Shown piece after piece: positions 54,434 to 61,654 of a stretch of 64,000 nt of DNA (position 1 is its first letter; each line of letters starts with the position of its first letter). Position numbers and translations under genes: made by a program. The DNA comes from CAWCAW01 sp963793645 (GTDB taxonomy: Bacteria; Actinomycetota; Acidimicrobiia; Acidimicrobiales; UBA8190), in assembly GCA_963793645.1 (NCBI GenBank), contig CAWCAW010000004.1:605270-669269 (forward strand), written 5' to 3'. The notes below the pieces were generated by a model. The model did no database searches. It was not told the DNA's origin and saw nothing but the letters and a program-made list of their open reading frames with translations.

Positions 54434-55531
54434 ATGGATACGCGCTCTCTGCACCTTCGTTTTACCTCTTTACTCGCGACGTCATCGATTGCGACCATCT
54501 TGGCCTTGGCTTTCACCATCCCAGCCGCGTTTGCCGCCCAAGCCCCCGTTGGATTAGGCACGGCGGCCTCCTTTGCGGTTCTGGCCGGGTCAACGATCAC
54601 GAATACCGGACCCTCCGTAATCTCCGGGAGTGTCGGTCTGAGCCCTGGCACCGCCATCACGGGGTTCCCACCGGGAACGGTGATCAACGGCACCGAGCAC
54701 GCCGCCGACGCGGTGGCGCTCCAGGCCCAAAGTGACTTGACGACCGCGTACAACAGCGCAGCCGGTCGTACGCCGGTGACAGTCGAGTCCAACCCTGACC
54801 TCGGAGGCGACAACCTGGCCCCCGGCGTTTACAAGGGAACGTCGACGCTGAGTTTGACCGGGACGGTCACCCTCAATGGCGAGAACGACGCCAACTCGGT
54901 GTTCATCTTCCTAGCAGGCTCCACCCTCATCACAGCGTCGAGCAGCACGGTGTCGCTCATCAACGGGGCCAGTTGGTGCAACGTGTTCTGGCAGGTGGGC
55001 AGCTCGGCCACCCTCGGGACGGGCAGCACGTTCGTCGGCACCGTCATGGCACTGACGTCGGGAACCTTGAACACCGGGGCCACAGTGATGGGCCGCATGC
55101 TGGCCCGCAATGGAGCAGTCACCCTGGATGACAACGTCTTTACCCAGCCGGCCTGCACGACGTCATCTTCGACGACCACCACGACAACCCAGGCAGGGGG
55201 CACAAGTACGGGAGGTGGAGGCACCTCCGGCGCATCCCCTCAAGCAAAGGGCAACACCACAACGAGGACGACAACACCGGGAGCCGGGACAACCACGAAC
55301 AACGATGTCGGAGTAGGTGGCTCGACCAGCAATGGTCTCGGCGGTGGCGTCGTACCTACAGGATTCCCGGCCACAGGACTGGGTGGGGCGTCGCGATCAA
55401 CAGATCCAATGTTTCTCGCCGTCGCAGCTGTGGCTCTCATCGGAGCGGTCCTCGCCACCACGATCGGTGTCCGTCGCTCCCTACTGGCGGCGTCTCAATG
55501 CTTTGACGAGGGTACCGATGGTGATGCATGA
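54434..55531 (+). CDS. Cell-wall-anchored DUF3494 (ice-binding-like) surface protein
   Basis: 365 residues, ATG 54434 after AAGGAG. Signal peptide ending AAFA near residue 35. The DUF3494 domain at about 37-235 begins LGTAASFAVLAGSTITNTGPS and includes VISGSVGLSPGTAI, GVYKGTSTLSLTG, FIFLAGSTLITASSS and TFVGTVMALTSGTLNTGATV, the solenoid coils seen in ice-binding proteins. Then comes a Thr/Gly linker (about 240-310), a FPATG sorting-like motif near residue 315, a hydrophobic helix (MFLAVAAVALIGAVLATTIG) and RR tail. The layout is that of a sortase substrate, and a sortase gene overlaps its stop. Adhesion or ice binding are both possible. Confidence 0.87.
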   Translation: MDTRSLHLRFTSLLATSSIATILALAFTIPAAFAAQAPVGLGTAASFAVLAGSTITNTGPSVISGSVGLSPGTAITGFPPGTVINGTEHAADAVALQAQSDLTTAYNSAAGRTPVTVESNPDLGGDNLAPGVYKGTSTLSLTGTVTLNGENDANSVFIFLAGSTLITASSSTVSLINGASWCNVFWQVGSSATLGTGSTFVGTVMALTSGTLNTGATVMGRMLARNGAVTLDDNVFTQPACTTSSSTTTTTTQAGGTSTGGGGTSGASPQAKGNTTTRTTTPGAGTTTNNDVGVGGSTSNGLGGGVVPTGFPATGLGGASRSTDPMFLAVAAVALIGAVLATTIGVRRSLLAASQCFDEGTDGDA

Positions 55532-56259
55532 CACTGTTGTCTCGGCCTGAAAGAGGATCGGGCAACCGTGGCTGGTGGGTCTTGTCGGAGACTCTCCTCC
55601 TTCTCGTGGCGGTGTGCGTTCCCCTCGGTCTGCAGGTCCATCACCACGCACTTGCGCCTCCGGTGGTCGCCCAGTCGAACTTCAGGACAGTGGGCCCCGC
55701 AGCCCGAGGTGCCCCGGCGACCCCAGGCGTCCCCGCTGCGCATGCGGCCTACTCGATCCCCGTCTCTCTTCGGGTTCCCGCCCTTGGCATCTCGGTGTCG
55801 CTGTCACGTTTGGGACTCAACACCGACGGCACGGTTCAAGTCCCTACCGATGTACAACAACCGGGATGGTTCGACCTGGGTCCGACTCCGGGCCAGATCG
55901 GGTCAGCCGTCATCCTGGGCCATGTCGATTCCTTTCGGGGACCGGGAGTGTTCTTCAATCTGCGCAAGCTTCTTGTCGGCGATCAGATTTTTGTCGCCTT
56001 AGCCGACGGCGTTGTCACCACTTTCGGAGTCACTTCCGTAGTGCAGTACCTCAAGACCCAGTTTCCCGCCAATAAGGTCTACGGATCTGACGGTGCGAGC
56101 GCTCTCCAACTGGTGACTTGTGGCGGGCAGTTCGACCCAAGTACGGGGCACTACCTGTCAAATATCGTCGTCTACACGTCATTCACCTCAGCCACATCGG
56201 CGACGGCAACAACCACCGGGAACGTCGAGACGTCCGCAGATGGGCCCACCCACGGATGA
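55528..56259 (+). CDS. Class F-like sortase, dedicated to the upstream surface protein
   Basis: 243 residues; ATG overlaps the DUF3494 stop (ATGA). N-terminal anchor helix (LLLLVAVCVPLGL), a Pro/Ala-rich stalk, then the sortase barrel from about residue 75: IPVSLRVPALGISVSLSRLG, split here, catalytic His in VILGHVDSFRG (about 130) and catalytic Cys in LQLVTCGGQFDP (about 198). The catalytic Arg usually found after the Cys is not visible: no Arg occurs in the last 45 residues (HYLSNIVVY where Arg is expected). Probably attaches the DUF3494 protein to peptidoglycan. Confidence 0.87.
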   Translation: MTLLSRPERGSGNRGWWVLSETLLLLVAVCVPLGLQVHHHALAPPVVAQSNFRTVGPAARGAPATPGVPAAHAAYSIPVSLRVPALGISVSLSRLGLNTDGTVQVPTDVQQPGWFDLGPTPGQIGSAVILGHVDSFRGPGVFFNLRKLLVGDQIFVALADGVVTTFGVTSVVQYLKTQFPANKVYGSDGASALQLVTCGGQFDPSTGHYLSNIVVYTSFTSATSATATTTGNVETSADGPTHG

Positions 56260-56281
56260 TAATGACCGAGCTGGTGACCAC

Positions 56282-56629
56282 GTGACGAGAGCCAGGGTCC
56301 TAACATTCTCTGTCGACTGCCAACATCTGCATGGATTGACGAAAGCGTTGGACGTTGCCGCCGAGAAGCTCGCCAAGAATGACGAATTTCGTGGCATCCT
56401 CTGCCTCGAGAACGATAATGGCCGACACGAAATCGTCGTTATCTCGCTGTGGGACGGCAACGGTCTGGATGATTCCGCCGATGAAGCGGAAATCTCCCGG
56501 CAGCTCATCGAGGTGGCCGTCGACCTGGGTGTGTCCAGCAAGTGCTACCGGGTTCTGGGGTTCGACCCCGGAGCGAAGCGGCTCCTGCCTCTGTTGGCTC
56601 ACGCTCGTTCGAGCCGGCACGGCACATAG
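56282..56629 (+). CDS. Hypothetical cytosolic protein
   Basis: 115 residues from GTG 56282, 22 nt after the sortase stop, so possibly in the same transcript. Regular alternation of strands and helices (HLHGLTKALDVAAEKLAKN; GILCLENDNGRHEIVVISLWD; ISRQLIEVAVDLGVSSKCYR) suggests a small alpha/beta fold. No family recognised. Confidence 0.5.
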   Translation: MTRARVLTFSVDCQHLHGLTKALDVAAEKLAKNDEFRGILCLENDNGRHEIVVISLWDGNGLDDSADEAEISRQLIEVAVDLGVSSKCYRVLGFDPGAKRLLPLLAHARSSRHGT

Positions 56630-56871
56630 GCTCAAAGACGACGCGCTTTGCGAACGCCGATTCTTCGACCGATACGACCTGCCCGAGGTCGACGGGCTCG
56701 TGACCAGATTCCATGCACGAGCCACCATCTACGATTTGGCCGATAAAGCTTCCGAATCTATCGATGCATCATCTCGGGTGGCTCTTTTGAACAGCCCCCT
56801 TCGCCCCTGCCCGATCGATCGAGCGAAAGGAAGCCGCCCTGACCCGACTCCTGAGCAGGTCCTGCTCGCGT
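56630..56871. other. Intergenic stretch with possible coding remnant
   Basis: A plus-strand frame ending at 56888 reads like protein in parts (EVDGLVTRFHARATIYDLAD, PDPTPEQVLLAFMRG) but lacks a start and overlaps the repeat-protein relic on the other strand. Not called as a gene. Confidence 0.3.
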
Positions 56872-57472
56872 TTATGCGCGGCAGCTGAGCGCCGTCCCGT
56901 TCTCCGAATCAATGGCGCAACCGCCGACCGCTACTGCAGTGCTGTTGTCGACCACGAAGGCGTCGGCATCGTTGCCCGTGCCAAAAGCGCTGGCCGTTTC
57001 GTTGTTGCCACCGTACGCGTTGACGCTGTTGGAGTTGCCCAGCGCGAAGGCCGTGATATTCCCCCGTTGGCGACGACGGAGTCGACGTTACCGAGGGCGG
57101 TGGCCGTGTCATGGCTCGCGTCCGTTGCGTCAACATTGTCGTAGCTACCAACGGCGGTGGCTGTGAGTTCGCACCGATCGCGTAAATGGAGTCGTTGCTT
57201 CCTAGCGCGGTGGCCGTCTCATTGGTCCCACTAAATGCGAAGACCGAGTCGTAGGCGCCGACGGCGGTGGCCGTTTCGTGGTTCCCGCTGGACACCGACG
57301 CGAGACTGTATGCACCGGTCGCCGTGGCCACATTGGGCTGTGAGCCCGTCGACGCCGTGCTCTCACACGAAGCGGTGCCGTACTGGTAGACAAGCACGCC
57401 ATTGATCGACAGACACCTGTTCGGGTTCGGTGCCGCACCCGCAGGACCCGCCCAGCGTGGGCAAGAGGACTC
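56872..57472 (-). pseudogene. Broken repeat protein with NxTATAxGxxDSVxA repeats
   Basis: Minus strand. Repeats of about 18 residues (SSGNHETATAVGAYDSVFA; SGTNETATALGSNDSIYAIG; SHDTATALGNVDSVVANGG; GGNNETASAFGTGNDADAF) continue only by shifting frame twice, near 57170 and 57062. The end is GGCAIDSENG and TAA at 56872. Upstream the frame opens at 57472 with CPRWAGPAGAAPNPN and no signal peptide, so the 5' end is lost or shifted as well. The TATA-G pattern resembles mycobacterial Asn/Thr/Ala-rich exported proteins and YadA-like head repeats. Confidence 0.6.
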
Positions 57473-57604
57473 TCATAGGTGGTGGATCCGCTGGTTGGGG
57501 TCAGTCAACCGCATCAGTCCCCCAGCGCAGGAGCCGGCATTCTCGAGCGGTCATTGGCATCGTCAAATAGGATCTCGCCCCAAGGAACCGAACAAGGTGC
57601 GGAC

Positions 57605-58126
57605 ATGCCATCATCGGAGGTCGAAGGGCGCACCTGGGCGGACAAGACGGCCGCACACTCGACCGTGAGCATGTGGGTTCCGCTTCGACCCGACGTGTGC
57701 TTCGACTATGTATCCGATATGCATAGGCACGCGGAATGGGCGACAAACCGAATCCAGATCACGTCCGTTGATCCAAGCCAGAAAGCCCTGGGTGCTCGTT
57801 ATAAGGCCATAGGCCACCAGGCCGGGAAGGACTGGCCCTCGGATCTGGAAGTGACTATTTACGACCGGCCGTTAACCTTCGAGTTCACAGCCACAGGTGG
57901 CCCGCTCGGCACCCCGGAGAATGACCTTCATCGCCACACTCTCAAGTTCAAAGCCGAGGACGGCGGAACGCGAATCGAGCTGACACGGCGCGACCCTCTG
58001 CCGCCTAACTGGTCAAAGACAAAAGCTCGCTCTGGCTCCAACTATCGTTCGTCTCACCTTGGGAAGCCGAAGACGAACGATCGCGCACGTAAGCTAAGAG
58101 AGCGACTCATCCAACAAGGGCATTGA
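57605..58126 (+). CDS. SRPBCC (START/Bet v1-like) family protein
   Basis: 173 residues from ATG 57605. Lipid-binding-fold pattern: STVSMWVPLRPDVCFDYVSD (first strand and helix), HRHAEWATNRIQITSVD, RPLTFEFTATG and GTRIELTRRDPLPPNW. Near residues 148-160 the text (KARSGSNYRSSH) departs from what the family would show; the +1 frame there reads KLALAPTIVRLTLG, so two compensating indels are possible. Ligand unknown. It is the last gene left of the tRNA remnant. Confidence 0.7.
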   Translation: MPSSEVEGRTWADKTAAHSTVSMWVPLRPDVCFDYVSDMHRHAEWATNRIQITSVDPSQKALGARYKAIGHQAGKDWPSDLEVTIYDRPLTFEFTATGGPLGTPENDLHRHTLKFKAEDGGTRIELTRRDPLPPNWSKTKARSGSNYRSSHLGKPKTNDRARKLRERLIQQGH

Positions 58127-58267
58127 GGAGTCCATCCTGTAAGTGCCGCTTGCGCGCACGGCTTAGCCTCAAACCCAGGTCCGAGCACCATCCGGTATCG
58201 CGCCGTGTCCGGCTGAGCGTTGTGCTCGAACAGGTGGCTCGCCTTGGTTCGACTAAAGCCATCAAGG

Positions 58268-58309
58268 TGGAGGTGAGCGGACTCGAACCGCCGACTTCTA
58301 CGTTGCGAA
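58268..58309 (-). other. 3' half of tRNA-Ala(CGC): putative attachment site
   Basis: Read on the minus strand: anticodon loop TTCGCAA (58309-58303), anticodon-stem 3' side CGTAG, 5-nt variable region, T arm GGCGG-TTCGAGT-CCGCT (pairing with one G-U), acceptor 3' strand CACCTCC and discriminator A (58268). All segment lengths are exact for a tRNA. U70 and A73 with anticodon CGC point to alanine. The 5' half is absent: the sequence before the loop does not pair, and no D arm or GGAGGTG-like strand is found. Such halves arise when an element integrates at a tRNA gene. Confidence 0.75.
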
Positions 58310-58412
58310 AGTACGGTTCTCAGCGTTTTGACCAGCGTCTTTCCGAGGACTTTCCTGGTCGTGGCGTTTCGACCCCCTCAGGTTCCCTCACGATCCCTCC
58401 CCTACCCGCACG

Positions 58413-58432
58413 GTAAAGACACGTAAAGACAC
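58413..58432 (+). repeat. Tandem 10-bp direct repeat near the tRNA remnant
   Basis: GTAAAGACAC occurs twice in immediate succession (58413-58422, 58423-58432), 104 nt from the tRNA half. Short direct repeats like this are typical integrase arm-binding sites, but an integrase gene was not found. Confidence 0.5.
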
Positions 58433-58445
58433 GCTCGGACAGAGT

Positions 58446-58631
58446 TCATAGAGCCTGTCTACGGATCGGTATGCACGTGCGATCGGCAGACGCTGGCAAC
58501 GCAGAGCGAATCTCCCGGGTGGCTTGATAACGACGATCACGTTCCTCGGCGAGCGAGAGGCCATCTTCGACCCTGAGTCGGCGGTGCCTGTTGCCGGGCA
58601 GACGACGGAATGCCAATGTTCTGTCCGCCAC
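58446..58631 (-). CDS. Small hypothetical ORF, possibly an element remnant
   Basis: 61 residues from GTG 58631; the frame is open a little further upstream (IRQAVVDWLVADRTLAF) to a stop. The helix-rich, charged text (DGLSLAEERDRRYQATREI) looks coding, but no family is recognised and no start with a ribosome site is visible. Possibly a 3' fragment of a gene carried on the element next to the tRNA remnant. Confidence 0.3.
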   Translation of the reverse strand: MADRTLAFRRLPGNRHRRLRVEDGLSLAEERDRRYQATREIRSALPASADRTCIPIRRQAL

Positions 58632-58880
58632 CAGCCAGTCGACAACGGCCTGTCGAATCAGCCCACCGGGTCACCCGCCAGCGCTCGGCGGTTGCAATTC
58701 TGTCCTGGCGGGAATTGGCCGATTGGGCAGTGTCGCGGCGGCGCGAACCCCCACGTAAGGCACCACTGGAACAGGCAAACCGGCGTGTTCGGCGCGTTAT
58801 TGGGACGCGTCGCTCCGTTCGGATGGGGGAATCTGGGGGGCCGCCCTACTCGATCCGTTCACTCGCCATCACACGCACGC

Positions 58881-58913
58881 GTGTCGGGGAATCGTCCAAG
58901 GATTCCCCGACAC
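58881..58913. terminator. Perfect 13-bp hairpin
   Basis: GTGTCGGGGAATC (58881-58893) and its exact complement (58901-58913) with a 7-nt loop, 37 nt past the stop of the minus-strand alpha/beta hydrolase. Likely its terminator. Confidence 0.75.
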
Positions 58914-58956
58914 GGTTCGGGCGATCAGTGCAAAGACACCGTTCGGGCGATCAGTG
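58909..58956. repeat. Two 22-bp direct repeats across the hydrolase stop
   Basis: GACACGGTTCGGGCGATCAGTG at 58909-58930 is quoted here only by its ends (GACAC...CAGTG); a copy with one mismatch is at 58935-58956 and contains the hydrolase stop codon. Period 26 nt. Looks like a small tandem duplication. Confidence 0.6.
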
Positions 58957-61074
58957 GAGGGCCGGCTCCAGGTGCTCCGTCTCCAGGTGCTCCGTCTCGG
59001 ACACATCCACCGCCGGAGCGGCCGTTCCCCGGGAGGCGGCCCGCTCGGTCCAGATGTCGAGCACGAGCAGGCTCAGGTTCGACACGACCGTCGCACCGAT
59101 GATCGTCGTGATCAACGCGATGCCCCCGCTGGTGACGTGGAAACCGAGTACTGCTCCGACCACCGCACCGACACCAGCGGCGCCGATGCCCTTGGTCCGC
59201 ATCGTCTTCGGTGTGTCGGTGCGGACCCAGCCGGCATAGACCCCGAGCCAGATCGGCACCGCGATCGAGACCACTGCCAACAGCTGGTCGTCGAGCGGCA
59301 GGCTCGGCCAGAACCGCAGCACCAACAGCGCCCCCAGACACCATCCGCCGAGTCCGAACACGATCGGACCGGCCGAACGGATCCATGCGCCCGTCTTGCG
59401 GCCGGTACCGCCTCGGCGGCGGATCCGGATCGCCAACACCACGAGCCAGATCACTGCCACCAAGGCCAAGCCGACCAGTGTCCCAAGGATGTCCTTGGCA
59501 ATCCCTGTCTGCGGTTGCGATGTGGTGAAGCTGACCTTGTTCGGGGTGTAGCGGGACGTGTCGACCTGGCCGGTGGCGTAGAACGTGGTCAGCAGCTGTG
59601 CGCTGGCTTTCGGCTCGTAGTACCAGAAGTCTTCCGAGTGCCCGAGCCCGGACAGGATGACCTGATGCCCGTTGGAAAGGTGCGGCAGCAGCTCCTTGGT
59701 GGCGTTCTGGGCCGGTGTCTCGAAGTCGAGCGTGCCGCCGATGAGCAGCGTCGGGACGCTGGAGTTCTGCACACTGGTGTACTGGTCCTCACCTGGGTTG
59801 GCGGGCCAGGCGTGCGCAAGGCCTCCTGCCCCCCACAGGAATTCCCCCAGGGGATTTCCGATGATCGAGCCCAGGTCCGCGCCGGAGCTGAAGTAGCGCT
59901 CCACAGGATGCGCATCGGCCATCCCGATGCTTGCAAACTCGCCCCACGTGAACGACGTGGGGAGGGCGAGATTGGCCATCGCCGAGAGGAACCACAGGCC
60001 GCTCGGGTCGCCGTGCGCGGCGGAGATCCACGAGTCGAGGGTCACCGGGCCACCCAGTGGCGAGAGCACCGTGGTCTCATCCGTGAGCCCGAGGAACGTT
60101 CCGACCAGCACGTTGCCAGGCTCGATCGGCAGGGAGAACCAACTGCTCGGCATGTCTGCCACTGTGTGCTGCATGCTCGCGACAAGGTTTTTGGTGCGGG
60201 CGGCGCAGGAAGGCTGCTTCGCGCACAGCGCCGAGTAACGCTCGATTTCCTGATCGATCTCGGCTCCGCTGTAGATGAAGTTCCCAGGCGGGTTGACCCC
60301 GACCATCACCGAGCGGTCGACGTTCTTTGGGTACATCCACGAGTAGATCATCGCGACGCGGGTGCCGGCGCTGTCGCTGAGCAGGTCGATGCGCTTGTAG
60401 CCGAGCGCGGTGCGAGCGGCTTCGATGTCGCCGGCCTGCTCCTCCATTGTGTAGCCGGCGAGGTCTACGCCACTTCGCTCAAGCCGCTTCGCGCACGAGG
60501 CGAAGGACTGGGAGTACGCGCTCAGCGACGCTTTGGTGAGGTAGTCAGAGTTCTCCAGCGCCGCCGTCACCTCGGGACAGTTGAGCACTGAAGAGCCATC
60601 GACGCCGCGGTAGCCGACCATGACGACATCGTGCTGGGCGGCTAGACGGTTCGCTTGGGCGAACGTCATGTTGGTGATGCCCGGGCCGCCGTTCAGATGG
60701 AAGATTGGCTCCAACGGGTGCGATGAGCGAGCCAGGATCCGGATTACTGGCAGCGCGATCAGGCGCGACCGGGGGTCTGCCCGATTCTCGGGCACGGCGA
60801 GCGTTCCGCAGTCGGCGCGCATCGCACCCTTCTCGGCCGCATAGGTGCACGGGTGCATGGTCAGCTGGCCGGCGAGCGCCCCCTGCGGGACCGAGACCGC
60901 GGCGTCGCCGGGTGCGAACCCGATGTACGTCAGACCGAGCAACAACACCCCGATGACCAGTAGGGCAACGATTCGTGCCCAGGTGAATGTCTTTGTCCTT
61001 TGGGCCGGCGGTACTGGTTGATCGACTGCCACGGTCTTGCCGTCGCGCTTAGTGAGACGTCTTGCCTCGATCAT
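58951..61074 (-). CDS. Membrane alpha/beta hydrolase (TAP-like) with C-terminal helices
   Basis: 707 residues, ATG 61074. A helix at about 32-54 (IVALLVIGVLLLGLTYIGFA) precedes an exported alpha/beta hydrolase domain: oxyanion HLNGGPGITN (about 126), nucleophile region LLSDSAGTR (about 232, Ser in S-x-S-x-G rather than G-x-S-x-G), Asp in IGGTLDFETP and His in GLGHSEDFW (about 480). From about 520 come some five helices. Relatives include tripeptidyl aminopeptidases. The first 18 residues (MIEARRLTKRDGKTVAVD) look like the start of an ABC ATPase, see findings. An alternative start is the GTG of VAVDQ. Confidence 0.8.
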   Translation of the reverse strand: MIEARRLTKRDGKTVAVDQPVPPAQRTKTFTWARIVALLVIGVLLLGLTYIGFAPGDAAVSVPQGALAGQLTMHPCTYAAEKGAMRADCGTLAVPENRADPRSRLIALPVIRILARSSHPLEPIFHLNGGPGITNMTFAQANRLAAQHDVVMVGYRGVDGSSVLNCPEVTAALENSDYLTKASLSAYSQSFASCAKRLERSGVDLAGYTMEEQAGDIEAARTALGYKRIDLLSDSAGTRVAMIYSWMYPKNVDRSVMVGVNPPGNFIYSGAEIDQEIERYSALCAKQPSCAARTKNLVASMQHTVADMPSSWFSLPIEPGNVLVGTFLGLTDETTVLSPLGGPVTLDSWISAAHGDPSGLWFLSAMANLALPTSFTWGEFASIGMADAHPVERYFSSGADLGSIIGNPLGEFLWGAGGLAHAWPANPGEDQYTSVQNSSVPTLLIGGTLDFETPAQNATKELLPHLSNGHQVILSGLGHSEDFWYYEPKASAQLLTTFYATGQVDTSRYTPNKVSFTTSQPQTGIAKDILGTLVGLALVAVIWLVVLAIRIRRRGGTGRKTGAWIRSAGPIVFGLGGWCLGALLVLRFWPSLPLDDQLLAVVSIAVPIWLGVYAGWVRTDTPKTMRTKGIGAAGVGAVVGAVLGFHVTSGGIALITTIIGATVVSNLSLLVLDIWTERAASRGTAAPAVDVSETEHLETEHLEPALH

Positions 61075-61130
61075 TGTTCTTCCTTCTTTCTGCGTACGAG
61101 TATTGGGAACTCAAACGAGTTATTGCGCCA

Positions 61131-61349
61131 TCAACCGCGCGACTGAGCGAGGTGCCCGGTGGCCCGGGTTTGGAACCAGGCGACGGTGGTGGCAATGGCC
61201 TCCGGCAGTGGAGTGCCGGAGTCACCGAATGTTGCGGCGTACTTGGAAGTGTCGAGCAAGAAGGGCTGGTCGAACTGGTAGGTCATTTCGACCATGGACC
61301 GCAGGACTGGGTTGAACACGCCGAGAGCACGCAGGACCAACTTGGACAC
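61131..61349 (-). pseudogene. C-terminal fragment of an NAD-dependent epimerase/SDR
   Basis: 72 residues: SKLVLRALGVFNPVLRSMVEM, split here, then YQFDQPFLLDTSKYAATFGD and TPLPEAIATTVAWFQT, the characteristic end of atypical SDR epimerases (substrate-side helix and last strand). No Rossmann part exists upstream; the text runs straight into the cupin gene in another frame. A deletion joined the two, or the rest was lost. Confidence 0.65.
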
Positions 61350-61654
61350 CGATCGGCTACACCGGTGATCTCGACGGTTCCGCGATTCCCTTCGGAGTGA
61401 GGGACGCCAGGGGGCACGATGACGGTCTCCCCCGCTGTGGCCGTTGTCTGCTCTCCGTTGACAGTGAAGGTGGCCTTACCCGAGACGATCGTGAACCGCT
61501 CCTCCTGGTTTGGGTGGATGTGCTCGGTGATCAGGCCGCCCGGCACACCGCGCCAGGTGAAGCGGACCAGCTCTCCATTACTCTCCTCGGCGACGGTGGT
61601 GTATTCGATCCACTCACCAGTGGCCGGGTTGAAGAATGGGCGGAAGCTGGTCAT
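61283..61654 (-). CDS. Cupin-domain protein, C-terminus altered by a junction
   Basis: 123 residues from ATG 61654, whose ATGA overlaps the MMPL stop. Cupin motif 1 LITEHIHPNQEERFTIVSG gives two His and a Glu, and motif 2 VIVPPGVPHSEGNRG gives the last His. After about residue 105 (VEITGV) the text becomes Cys/Ser/Trp-rich (CPSWSCVLSACSTQSCG) and coincides with the start of the epimerase fragment in another frame, so the original end is probably missing. Confidence 0.75.
   Translation of the reverse strand: MTSFRPFFNPATGEWIEYTTVAEESNGELVRFTWRGVPGGLITEHIHPNQEERFTIVSGKATFTVNGEQTTATAGETVIVPPGVPHSEGNRGTVEITGVADRCPSWSCVLSACSTQSCGPWSK

Noticed and set aside
57605..58126. Calling the SRPBCC gene a pseudogene
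   Set aside because: The suspected pair of indels compensate each other and leave the frame open, so it is noted only as an oddity.
58268..58360. Complete tRNA gene on the minus strand
   Set aside because: No D arm, no pairing 5' anticodon stem and no 5' acceptor strand, so only the 3' half exists.
58123..58416. ORF with EVSGLEPPTSTLRK text
   Set aside because: This peptide pattern is the well-known false translation of a tRNA 3' end, which is what lies here.
58954..60591. 545-codon plus-strand open frame
   Set aside because: Antisense to the alpha/beta hydrolase with no domain.
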